Shown here piece by piece: positions 1 through 5,491 of a DNA stretch of 6,831 nt. The position numbers and the translations under genes were made by a program. Source of the stretch: Candidatus Zipacnadia bacterium (lineage in GTDB: Bacteria; Armatimonadota; Zipacnadia; Zipacnadales; UBA5352); assembly GCA_029820915.1 (NCBI GenBank), contig JALGUI010000325.1, positions 1-6,831 on the forward strand, given 5' to 3'. The notes below the pieces were generated by a model. It did no database searches and had not been told where the DNA came from. It was given only the letters and a program-made list of their open reading frames with translations. The first letter of the stretch is position 1, and each line of letters starts with the position of its first letter.

Positions 1-263
1 GCCTCGACGTCCTCGAGCGGTACGGGCGTGTTCTCGACCACATCGTGCAGCAGGGCCGCCGCGAGCAGCTCGGCGCGGGCGCCGGCGAACCGCCGCACAT
101 TCCGCGTCACGGCGAGCACGTGATCGATCAGCGGCGCGCCGTCCTTGCGCGCCTGGCCCTCGTGCGCCCGAACCGCGACGCGCCAGGCGTCGCGCACCAG
201 GTCGGCCTCGTGGCCGGACAGGCCCGATGTGAGGTGGCCGGGCGGGTCGATGGCGTCTGTCAT
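1..263 (-). CDS. RSH-like HD-domain hydrolase, N-terminal part (truncated by window edge)
   Basis: The minus strand reads from ATG at 263 for 87 codons to the window edge without a stop. The protein has the signature of the (p)ppGpp-hydrolase HD domain of RelA/SpoT/MESH1-type enzymes: H34 and the run GQARKDG at 36-42, then IDH with H48, then the metal-binding HDVVENT at 73-79 (H73, D74). In RSH hydrolases this last motif is usually HD-x-x-ED-T; here the second acidic residue is N78, so substrate and activity are uncertain. The ATG is the first start in frame, because a TGA lies six codons upstream. No clear Shine-Dalgarno is visible. The gene points away from the ROK-CHAD pair, across a 105-nt divergent gap. 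Seen: motif and frame. Known: HD proteins of this type cleave ppGpp or related nucleotides. Inferred: alarmone-like hydrolase. Only the N-terminus is visible, so a full RelA/SpoT protein and a small HD-only hydrolase cannot be told apart. Confidence 0.8.
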   Translation of the reverse strand, partial: MTDAIDPPGHLTSGLSGHEADLVRDAWRVAVRAHEGQARKDGAPLIDHVLAVTRNVRRFAGARAELLAAALLHDVVENTPVPLEDVE

Positions 264-368
264 GGCGCGACGCAGGTTCAGGGCGGCGCACCGCGAATCC
301 TCTGAATGAGCTCGGCGGGTTGTGCCCCGGTAGCCAGGGAAGGCCGCGTCGGAGGTGGTCGGCAGCTC
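264..368. other. Divergent intergenic region between the HD and ROK genes
   Basis: These 105 nt separate two divergently transcribed genes, so promoters for both should lie here. I could not find a convincing -35/-10 pair, operator palindrome or riboswitch. The only clear signal is the Shine-Dalgarno of the ROK gene at its right end. Confidence 0.5.
351..358 (+). promoter_or_regulatory. Shine-Dalgarno of the ROK kinase gene (decides its start)
   Basis: The run GGAGGTGG lies 10 nt before the ATG at 369. This strong match favours 369 over the in-frame ATG at 306. The 306 start has no such signal and would add 21 residues ahead of the conserved N-terminal beta strand. Confidence 0.8.
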
Positions 369-1775
369 ATGACCGCACAGGAGAGGCACCTGGTGGGCGT
401 GGACGTGGGCGGGACCAAGATCCTCGCGCTGGTGGTTGCGGACTCAGGCGAGATCGTGGCCCGGCACAAGGCTGCGACCCGGCAGCAGGGCACGCCGATG
501 GCGGAGCAGATCGGCGAGGCCATCGACGGCGCGCTCGAGCAGGCGGGACCGTCTGCAGATGACATCGCCGGCATCGGCGTCGCCATGCCGGGGAGCGTGG
601 ACAGCGAGACCGGCTACCTCGGCACCGTGCCGAACGTCGAGATCGACGATCCGAAGCTGGTGGATGCGCTGCGCGGGCGCTACCCCGTTCCGGTCGAGAT
701 GGGCAACGACGTCAACCTGGGCACGCTGGCCGAGTGCTGGCTCGGGGCCGGCCGCGACGCGCGCACGGTCGTGGGCATGTTCGTGGGCACCGGCATCGGG
801 GGCGGCGTGGTCATCGACGGCCGCCTGCGCACGGGCTCCGAGGACCTCGCGGGCGAGATCGGCCACATGGTGCTGATGGTGGACGGCCCCGAGTGCGGCT
901 GCGGCAACCTCGGCTGCTTCGAGGCGCTCGCCAGCCGCACCGCCATGACGCGCGACATCCGACAGGCGATGGCCGAGGGCCGCGAGTCGCGCATCATGGA
1001 GTTCGCCGATCCGGGCCGCATCAAGAGCCGGGCCTTCGCCAGGGCGCTGGCGGTCGGCGATGAACTCGTGATCGAGGTGCTCACCCGCGCCGCCCACTAC
1101 CTCGCCCAGGGCGCGCTGACCATCCGCCACCTGCTGGACCCCGACATGATCGTGCTCGGCGGCGGGGTCATCGAGGCGTGCGGCGAGTTCCTCCTGCCCC
1201 TGATCGAGCGCGAGGTGCGCGACGACTGCATGAAGGGCTCGCGCGACACGCTCCGGCTTGCCGTCTCCGAACTCGGCGACGATGCGGTGGCGCTGGGTGC
1301 GGCGGCGCTGGTGGACGCGAAGATCAGCGACCTGCCCATCTACGAGCTGCACGCGGGGGCGGAGGAACCGGAGGCCGCATCCCCGGTCCTCACCGACGAG
1401 CCCGAGCCGGTCGAATACCCCCACATCGACGAGGTGGCCTTCGGTAGCGTCACCGTGGCCGGCGAGACCTTCGAGCATGACATCCACATCCGCGCCGACG
1501 GCCGGGTGCGCAGGCGCAGAAAGAAGTGGGCGCGCAAAGACTACGGTACCTCGCACGTCATCGGCCCCCGGGAGCTCAAGCGCGCGCTGCGCAAGGGCGC
1601 CGAGCTGCTCATCATCGGCGAGGGCTTCGACTCGATGGTGCGCATGAGCGACGAGGGCCGCGAGATGCTCGCCGAGCGCGGCGTGCCCTGGGAGATGCTG
1701 CCCACGCCCGAGGCCGCGGAGGCGTACAACCAGGCCGAGGGGCGCAGGGCGCTACTGCTGCACGTGACCTGCTGA
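369..1775 (+). CDS. ROK-family sugar kinase fused to a C-terminal Mth938-like (DUF498) domain
   Basis: This 468-residue protein has two parts. Residues 8 to about 318 form a ROK kinase, which transfers phosphate to a hexose or amino sugar in the cytoplasm. The phosphate-binding DVGGTK is at 12-17, the sugar-binding and catalytic E-M-GND at 110-114 (D114 the likely base) and GTGIGGG at 140-146. The ROK zinc site is H166 in EIGH plus C176, C178 and C183 in CxCGxxGCxE. The GGG of the second nucleotide lobe is at 264-266. Residues about 320-350 are an acidic, proline-rich linker. Residues about 350-468 resemble the Mth938/NDUFAF3/AAMDC fold: FGSVTVAGETF at 358-368, LLIIGEG at 413-419, a PT-x-x-A-x-x-YN stretch at 446-454 and the typical ending LLLHVTC. 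ROK kinases are normally about 300-330 residues; the extra length is the fused domain. Start 369 follows a strong Shine-Dalgarno. The exact sugar (glucose, fructose, GlcNAc, ManNAc) cannot be read from sequence. The Mth938 domain has no agreed function. The gene probably shares a transcript with the CHAD gene downstream. Confidence 0.88.
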   Translation: MTAQERHLVGVDVGGTKILALVVADSGEIVARHKAATRQQGTPMAEQIGEAIDGALEQAGPSADDIAGIGVAMPGSVDSETGYLGTVPNVEIDDPKLVDALRGRYPVPVEMGNDVNLGTLAECWLGAGRDARTVVGMFVGTGIGGGVVIDGRLRTGSEDLAGEIGHMVLMVDGPECGCGNLGCFEALASRTAMTRDIRQAMAEGRESRIMEFADPGRIKSRAFARALAVGDELVIEVLTRAAHYLAQGALTIRHLLDPDMIVLGGGVIEACGEFLLPLIEREVRDDCMKGSRDTLRLAVSELGDDAVALGAAALVDAKISDLPIYELHAGAEEPEAASPVLTDEPEPVEYPHIDEVAFGSVTVAGETFEHDIHIRADGRVRRRRKKWARKDYGTSHVIGPRELKRALRKGAELLIIGEGFDSMVRMSDEGREMLAERGVPWEMLPTPEAAEAYNQAEGRRALLLHVTC

Positions 1776-1789
1776 CGGGCCGCACGGCC

Positions 1790-1798
1790 GGGAGGTGG
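1790..1798 (+). promoter_or_regulatory. Shine-Dalgarno of the CHAD gene (decides a GTG start)
   Basis: GGGAGGTGG ends 6 nt before the GTG at 1805, in the 29-nt gap after the ROK stop. It supports GTG 1805 over the later in-frame ATG at 1843. It also rules out extending the frame back into the ROK gene. Confidence 0.75.
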
Positions 1799-1804
1799 AC
1801 CGAG

Positions 1805-2713
1805 GTGGCCAAGCCGGTCAACATCGCCAGGCTGGAGCTGGGCATGAGGGCCGGGCGTGCCGCCGGCCGCGTGCTCGGGGCCAGTATCGCGAACGTGCGT
1901 GAGCACGCACCGGCGGCGGTGCTCGGCGACGTGGACGGCATCCACGACATGCGCGTGGCGGTCAAGCGCCTGCGCGAGACCATGCGGCTGTTCCGCAGGC
2001 TGCTGCCCACGCGGCGCCGCCAGGGCATGATGCCTGTGGTCGAGCTGCTCAACGACACGCTCGGCGCGGTGCGCGAGAGCGACGTGATGATGCTCGACGC
2101 GCAACAACTCGCCGCCGAGGTCGCCGACGACGGTGGCCTGTGCGAGATCGCCGTCGCGCGGCGGCAGGCCAAGCGCGAAGCGGCCTTCGAGCGCCTGCTG
2201 AAGGTCTGGGCGCAACTGTGCTCGGCGGGGCTCTTCGCGGCCCTCGACGACATCGCCGAACGCACCGCAAGGCGGCGCCGGCAGGCGAATCGACTCGAGG
2301 TTGAGCGGTTCGCCTACGAGGCCATCACGCGCGCGCTTGACCGCGTCCACGAGCGGCTCGGACCGGCGCGCACGAGCGAGGACCCGGCTTTGCTGCACCG
2401 CCTGCGCATCGCCGTCAAGCGCCTTCGCTACAGCATAGAGCCATTCCGGCGGATCCTCCCGCAGCTCCGGGAGCCCTGCAAGGCCGTCGCCAACGCCCAG
2501 GAGCTGCTCGGCCTGATCCACGACTTCGACGTGTTGCGCGACGCCCTGGCCGCGCATCTCGAGGAGATCGAACCGGAGCGCCGTGACGCGGCCAACGCCG
2601 TGCTGGAGCTGCTCGAGCAGCGGCGCGACGAGCGCTACCGTCAGGCGCGCGACGTCGTCGAGAGCCTCGCCGACCCCGACTTCGACCTGCGAATCCTCGA
2701 TGCCATCGACTGA
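1805..2713 (+). CDS. CHAD-domain protein (conserved histidine alpha-helical, polyphosphate-binding type)
   Basis: This is a 302-residue, Arg-rich and probably all-helical protein without signal peptide or membrane segment. It shows the internal duplication typical of CHAD domains. The first half has IHDMRVAVKRLRETMRLFR (H47 with basic residues at 50-64). The second half repeats it as LHRLRIAVKRLRYSIEPFR (H198, basic residues at 199-215). Each is followed by an LLN-x-x-LG-x-x-R-x-x-D or LLG-x-x-HD-x-D-V element (82-93 and 234-242). Known: CHAD domains bind inorganic polyphosphate through these basic helices and some localise to polyphosphate granules. Catalytic activity is not expected from CHAD alone, and no CYTH domain is attached here. 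The GTG start has a strong Shine-Dalgarno, and the gene follows the ROK kinase by 29 nt, so co-transcription is likely. The stop lies only 3 nt from the stop of the convergent sialidase-like gene, leaving no room for a separate terminator. Confidence 0.88.
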   Translation: MAKPVNIARLELGMRAGRAAGRVLGASIANVREHAPAAVLGDVDGIHDMRVAVKRLRETMRLFRRLLPTRRRQGMMPVVELLNDTLGAVRESDVMMLDAQQLAAEVADDGGLCEIAVARRQAKREAAFERLLKVWAQLCSAGLFAALDDIAERTARRRRQANRLEVERFAYEAITRALDRVHERLGPARTSEDPALLHRLRIAVKRLRYSIEPFRRILPQLREPCKAVANAQELLGLIHDFDVLRDALAAHLEEIEPERRDAANAVLELLEQRRDERYRQARDVVESLADPDFDLRILDAID

Positions 2714-2716
2714 GCC

Positions 2717-3888
2717 TCAGAGCAGCCGGCCGCGGTTGGGCCTCCCCCACTTGACGCGCGTGGCCCACACGGTGTTATCGCTGCCGTACTGCTCGCAGCC
2801 GGCCGGCTGCATCCACTCGGCGGCGATGATCCAGCTCTCCCCCTCGCTCACCTCACACACGCCGAAGTTGCCCAGCCGCGCGCCGCGCTCGGGCACGGCG
2901 ATGCGCTCGGTCCCGCGGATCACGCAGAGCCGCTCGGCGTCCACCTCGGCCACGAACAGCGGCGCCCGATGGCGGAAGACGTGGTCGTTGTCGGCGCCGC
3001 GACGCGTGTACACCAGGTGCGGCGCGTCCGAGTGCGTGAGCCAGTGCTGCTGCGTGTTGTAGTTGCCGAGCTCCTGCCCGTCGTCGAAGCGCCACGGGAT
3101 CGGTTCGTCGAAACGCAGCCCGTCGTCGCTCGTGGTCACGTAGCCCCGAACATCATTGCGCAGCGTCAGGAGGAACCGCCCATCGAAGCGTGTGAGCGAC
3201 GGCTCGCACATCCCCCGCGGATCGGGCGCCGCCAGCTCGTTGCCCTGCTCGAGGTAGCTCAGCACGCGGCCATCGAAGCTGCAGCGTAGCACCGTCGCGC
3301 GACACATGGCCTCCTCCGGGTCGGGTCGGAAGTAGATGGGCAGCAGCACCGTCCCGTCCTCGAGGTCGCAGCGCTGCCCGCTGCCCGCGCCGGCGTCGAG
3401 GAAGCGCCGCTCGTCGGGAAGCTCGAGGAAGCGCGGCCCGGACCACGCGCGCCCCTCCGCGTCGTAGACCGCGTACGCCACCTCCCGCCGCCGCACGTGC
3501 ATCGGACCGGAGTCATCCGCGTAGCGCGCGGTGTGCCCGGTGCCCAGCAGCATGCCCGAGGCGGCGTGCCACTTCGGCGTGAAGTCACATACGCAGGCCT
3601 CGACCCCGCCCTCCTCCTGCCACCGGCTCAGGCTCTCGTGCGGCGTCGGGCCGGTCCAGGTCTCGCCGAGGTCGTCGGTGCGCATGTCGTTGATGGTGTA
3701 GAACACATCGCTGCCGGAAAGCAGCAGCTTCTGCATGGTCATGACCACCGCGGGGGCTCCACCCCGACCGGGGGGGCTCCACCCCGACCGGCGCCTGGGA
3801 CCGCCCCGGCACGCGCGTGTACCCAGCAGGTCTCGCCGTCGTAGCCGCTGCGGATCGGCACCGGCTCGATATCGTAGTCCACGCTCAC
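2717..3888 (-). CDS. Sialidase-like (BNR/Asp-box) protein, frame broken by a 20-bp tandem duplication
   Basis: As given, the gene is in two frames. From GTG 3888 the frame reads VSVDYDIEP, then SGYDGETCWVHARAGAVPG, and stops at TGA 3741-3739. The rest is open from 3748 to the stop at 2717 (343 codons). Deleting one copy of the 20-bp repeat at 3752-3791 joins them cleanly through GAPAVVMTMQKLLLSGSDVF into 383 residues. In that numbering, T64-W71 (TDDLGETW) is an Asp box and T246-F253 (TSDDGLRF) a weaker one. CEPSLTRFDGRFLLTLR (221-237) fits the active-site region of the six-bladed sialidase fold. No signal peptide is seen. Such proteins are common in Planctomycetota and Armatimonadota and usually have no tested substrate, so sialic acid is not shown. 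GTG 3888 is favoured by GGGAG 10 nt upstream; GTG 3882 and ATG 3915 are possible. It is divergent from the URO-D gene. Whether it is a pseudogene or an assembly error is open. Confidence 0.75.
3752..3791. repeat. Perfect 20-bp tandem duplication inside the sialidase-like gene
   Basis: The 20-bp unit beginning GGGGGCTCCACC occurs twice head to tail (3752-3771 and 3772-3791) with no mismatch. The junction creates a run of seven G (3770-3776). Twenty is not a multiple of three, and the shift is exactly the one that separates the two frames of the surrounding gene. Confidence 0.95.
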
Positions 3889-3898
3889 CGCTCGATCA

Positions 3899-3903
3899 CT
3901 CCC
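3899..3903 (-). promoter_or_regulatory. Probable Shine-Dalgarno of the sialidase-like gene
   Basis: GGGAG on the minus strand lies 10 nt before GTG 3888. It is the best ribosome binding site near the N-terminus and favours that start, but the match is moderate. Confidence 0.45.
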
Positions 3904-4036
3904 TGCGCCGGCCATCTGGCCCGCCGTCGCGCGCCAGCTTCGCCACCGGACGGCCCGCTCCTGCCCCGAAGGAAGCCGCGCCGTCGGCGGGGAAGCTTGC
4001 GCCGTCGCCATTCCGCGCTGTACGTGAGGACAGGCT
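3904..4036. other. Divergent intergenic region between the sialidase-like and URO-D genes
   Basis: This region must hold promoters for both divergent genes. I see no clear promoter boxes, operator or riboswitch. GAGGA at 4026-4030, 6 nt before ATG 4037, is a good Shine-Dalgarno for the URO-D gene. Confidence 0.5.
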
Positions 4037-5026
4037 ATGCGCAACGGCATCCCCTGGTCGGTCGCGGTGCCGCCGGAGGTCTACGCCGAGTACTGCGGCG
4101 TCACCATGCGCGAGTACCACGCTGACCCCGCTGCGCAAATGCACGTGCAGCTCGATGGCTCGCGCATCCTGCACGACAAGTACGGCCTGCCGCTGCGCCG
4201 CGCCGTCCGGCCCGACTTTACCACCTACCTCCAGACCTCCGTCTTCGGCCTGCGCTTCGAGGTCTTCGAGGACCAGATTCCCGCGCCGACGGGCCACCCG
4301 ATTGCGGGCATCGAGGAGGCGGCCGCGCTGGACGTCCCCAAGGACATGGCCGCCGCAGGCTACTTCCCGCAGGCGCTTGCCTTCTACGAGTACATGAAGA
4401 CCCACGCGCCGGACGACGCGACCGTAGGCTTCGGCTCGGGCGGTCAGGCGCCGTGGACCGCCGCGGTGCTGCTGCGCGGCGACGGGATATTCCTGGATGT
4501 GGTAGATCGCCCCGACCTGGCGCACCGCTTCCTCGAGGTCATCACCGAGGCCGCCATCCGCCAGCGCGAGCTGTCGGCCGAGGTGACCGGCGACGACCCG
4601 CGCAGCGGCGCAATCGGCTTCAGCGACGACTACGGCGGACTGCTCGGGCCGGAGCACTTCCTCGAGTTCGACGTGCGCTACATGCTCCGCCAAGCCGAGC
4701 ACTTCGGCGCGACCGCGAAGACCACCCACGCCGAGCTCCTGCAGCGGCCGCACCTGCGCATCCTGCAGGACCACGGCTGGACCTTCATCGACGTGGGCAC
4801 CGACCCGCACGTGACCGTGCGCGACTGCGTCGAGGTGCTCGACATCCCGTTCCTGGTGCAGATGAAGTCCTCGCAGGAGCTGCTGCTGCCGACGCCCGAC
4901 GAGATCAGGGCCACCTACCGCCGCATGGTCGCCGACGGCGCGCAGCGGATGATGGTCGAGCTGTGCCGCGGCGTGCCGGAGCGCAAGGTCCGCGCCTTCA
5001 TCGACGTGGCGCGGGAGTACGAGTAG
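4037..5026 (+). CDS. Uroporphyrinogen decarboxylase (URO-D)-superfamily protein, probable methyltransferase-type paralogue
   Basis: This is an intact 329-residue cytoplasmic protein of the URO-D fold. The superfamily includes true uroporphyrinogen decarboxylase (HemE) and corrinoid methyltransferases such as MtaA, MtbA and CmuA. Recognisable parts are IPWSVAVPPEVYAEYCGVTM near the N-terminus, PDFTTYLQ (around 56-63), FGSGGQAPW at 132-140, SDDYGGLLGPEHFLEF from 196, THAELL with H231, DVGTDPH (around 254-260) and a closing VRAFIDVAREYE. It is slightly shorter than HemE, and its motifs fit the divergent paralogues that are numerous in Planctomycetota and Armatimonadota better than HemE itself. 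MtaA-type enzymes bind zinc with an H-x-C pair plus a later Cys. Here H231 and C310 are present but the middle ligand position holds E233. The start is supported by GAGGA 6 nt upstream. Next to sialidase-like and DUF4838 genes, a role in processing methylated sugars is possible but unproven. Confidence 0.85.
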   Translation: MRNGIPWSVAVPPEVYAEYCGVTMREYHADPAAQMHVQLDGSRILHDKYGLPLRRAVRPDFTTYLQTSVFGLRFEVFEDQIPAPTGHPIAGIEEAAALDVPKDMAAAGYFPQALAFYEYMKTHAPDDATVGFGSGGQAPWTAAVLLRGDGIFLDVVDRPDLAHRFLEVITEAAIRQRELSAEVTGDDPRSGAIGFSDDYGGLLGPEHFLEFDVRYMLRQAEHFGATAKTTHAELLQRPHLRILQDHGWTFIDVGTDPHVTVRDCVEVLDIPFLVQMKSSQELLLPTPDEIRATYRRMVADGAQRMMVELCRGVPERKVRAFIDVAREYE

Positions 5027-5068
5027 CGGGGGCCTTGTCGGGCGCGGACCTGCGTTGTGTTGAGGAGC

Positions 5069-5085
5069 CCCTTCGTGGCGAAGGG
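5069..5085 (+). terminator. Hairpin after the URO-D gene, possible terminator
   Basis: CCCTTCG, a TGG loop and CGAAGGG form a perfect 7-bp stem 42 nt after the URO-D stop. No T-run follows, so it is at best a weak or factor-assisted terminator, or a 3'-end stabilising hairpin. Confidence 0.35.
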
Positions 5086-5180
5086 TGTACGGGTCACTGT
5101 GTCATGAGTGAGCGATCGGGCGGATGCAGTACAACAGGCGGGTCACCACCGGCGGCGCGAGCGAACGCCGGGGCCGCCGC

Positions 5181-5444
5181 TCAGTTGGCCGAGGCGACCG
5201 TGACGATGAACATGGGCGGCCGCGTGTCCGGCCCGCCGGAGAAGCACACCCAGAGCTTGTGGGTCCGGGCGCCCGGTCATTGTCCCCCCGGTGAGTCCGC
5301 CCCGCCGGCGGGCGAGGCGCCGGTCACCGTGGGCACCATCACGCTGTTCGGCGACGCGGCCGAAATGGGGGGCCTGTGAAGCAGCCCGGGACCCGCGCCA
5401 CCCGGCGGCGAGCCGGCGACGCGCGAGGCGGGCGAAGTCCCCTA
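5181..5444 (-). pseudogene. Possible minus-strand coding remnant
   Basis: One minus-strand frame, open after a TAG at 5444-5442, reads protein-like text such as SPNSVMVPTVTGASPAGG. It meets TGA at 5279-5277, then continues as HKLWVCFSGGPDTRPPMF and IVTVASAN before TGA at 5183-5181. Third codon positions are almost all G or C. However, the overlapping plus-strand frame shares the same third positions, so composition does not settle the strand. I recognise no family. This could be a decayed gene or chance in GC-rich DNA. Confidence 0.2.
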
Positions 5445-5479
5445 ACGCCGCCCACACCCGGCCCGACGGCCCGCAACTC

Positions 5480-5484
5480 GGAGG
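5480..5484 (+). promoter_or_regulatory. Shine-Dalgarno of the DUF4838 gene
   Basis: GGAGG lies 7 nt before ATG 5492. It fixes the start directly ahead of a signal peptide and excludes earlier in-frame starts such as the one at 5291. Confidence 0.75.
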
Positions 5485-5491
5485 CATCGCC

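Larger units (their letters stand above)
5027..5491. other. 465-nt region without a convincing gene
   Basis: Between the URO-D stop and the DUF4838 start I find no gene I can support. It holds a hairpin at 5069-5085 and a coding-like minus-strand stretch at 5181-5444 interrupted by a TGA (described separately). A plus-strand frame from ATG 5104 to 5379 (91 residues) also runs through it, but has no Shine-Dalgarno and no recognisable domain. The right end should hold the promoter of the DUF4838 gene; no clear boxes are visible. Confidence 0.5.

Noticed and set aside
306..368. N-terminal extension of the ROK kinase from ATG 306
   Set aside because: The 21 extra residues are not family-like, and there is no Shine-Dalgarno before 306. 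GGAGGTGG sits at ideal distance from ATG 369.
444..1556. Long antisense open frame (370 codons) over the ROK gene
   Set aside because: It is a shadow created by GC-rich codon bias; no recognisable domain, while the plus strand carries all ROK and Mth938 motifs.
369..1775. Assignment of the ROK kinase as a polyphosphate glucokinase
   Set aside because: It retains the ordinary ROK zinc motif CxCGxxGC, which those enzymes typically lack. The CHAD neighbour alone is not enough.
1777..1789. GGCC-GCAC-GGCC hairpin between the ROK and CHAD genes
   Set aside because: The stem is too short and has no T-run. It is likely chance in GC-rich DNA ahead of the Shine-Dalgarno.
1526..1804. Extension of the CHAD frame upstream to 1526
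   Set aside because: It runs out of frame through the conserved Mth938 domain of the ROK fusion and reads Arg/Ala-rich shadow text. GTG 1805 has its own strong Shine-Dalgarno.
1541..2557. Long antisense open frame over the ROK end and CHAD gene
   Set aside because: It crosses two well-supported plus-strand genes and has shadow composition (His, Arg, Ala, Val rich) without motifs.
3739..3791. Programmed ribosomal frameshift in the sialidase-like gene
   Set aside because: The offset is fully explained by an exact 20-bp duplication. I see no need for a slip site and pseudoknot, although a run of seven G lies at the junction.
3735..4397. Plus-strand open frame of 220 codons across the divergent region
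   Set aside because: It overlaps the true N-terminus of the URO-D gene in another frame and is Arg/Ser/Pro-rich shadow text.
5104..5379. Small plus-strand gene, with faint resemblance to superoxide reductase in EKHT and AGEAPVTVG
   Set aside because: The iron-ligand histidines of that family are missing, there is no Shine-Dalgarno, and the frame begins as Gly/Ala/Ser-rich text.
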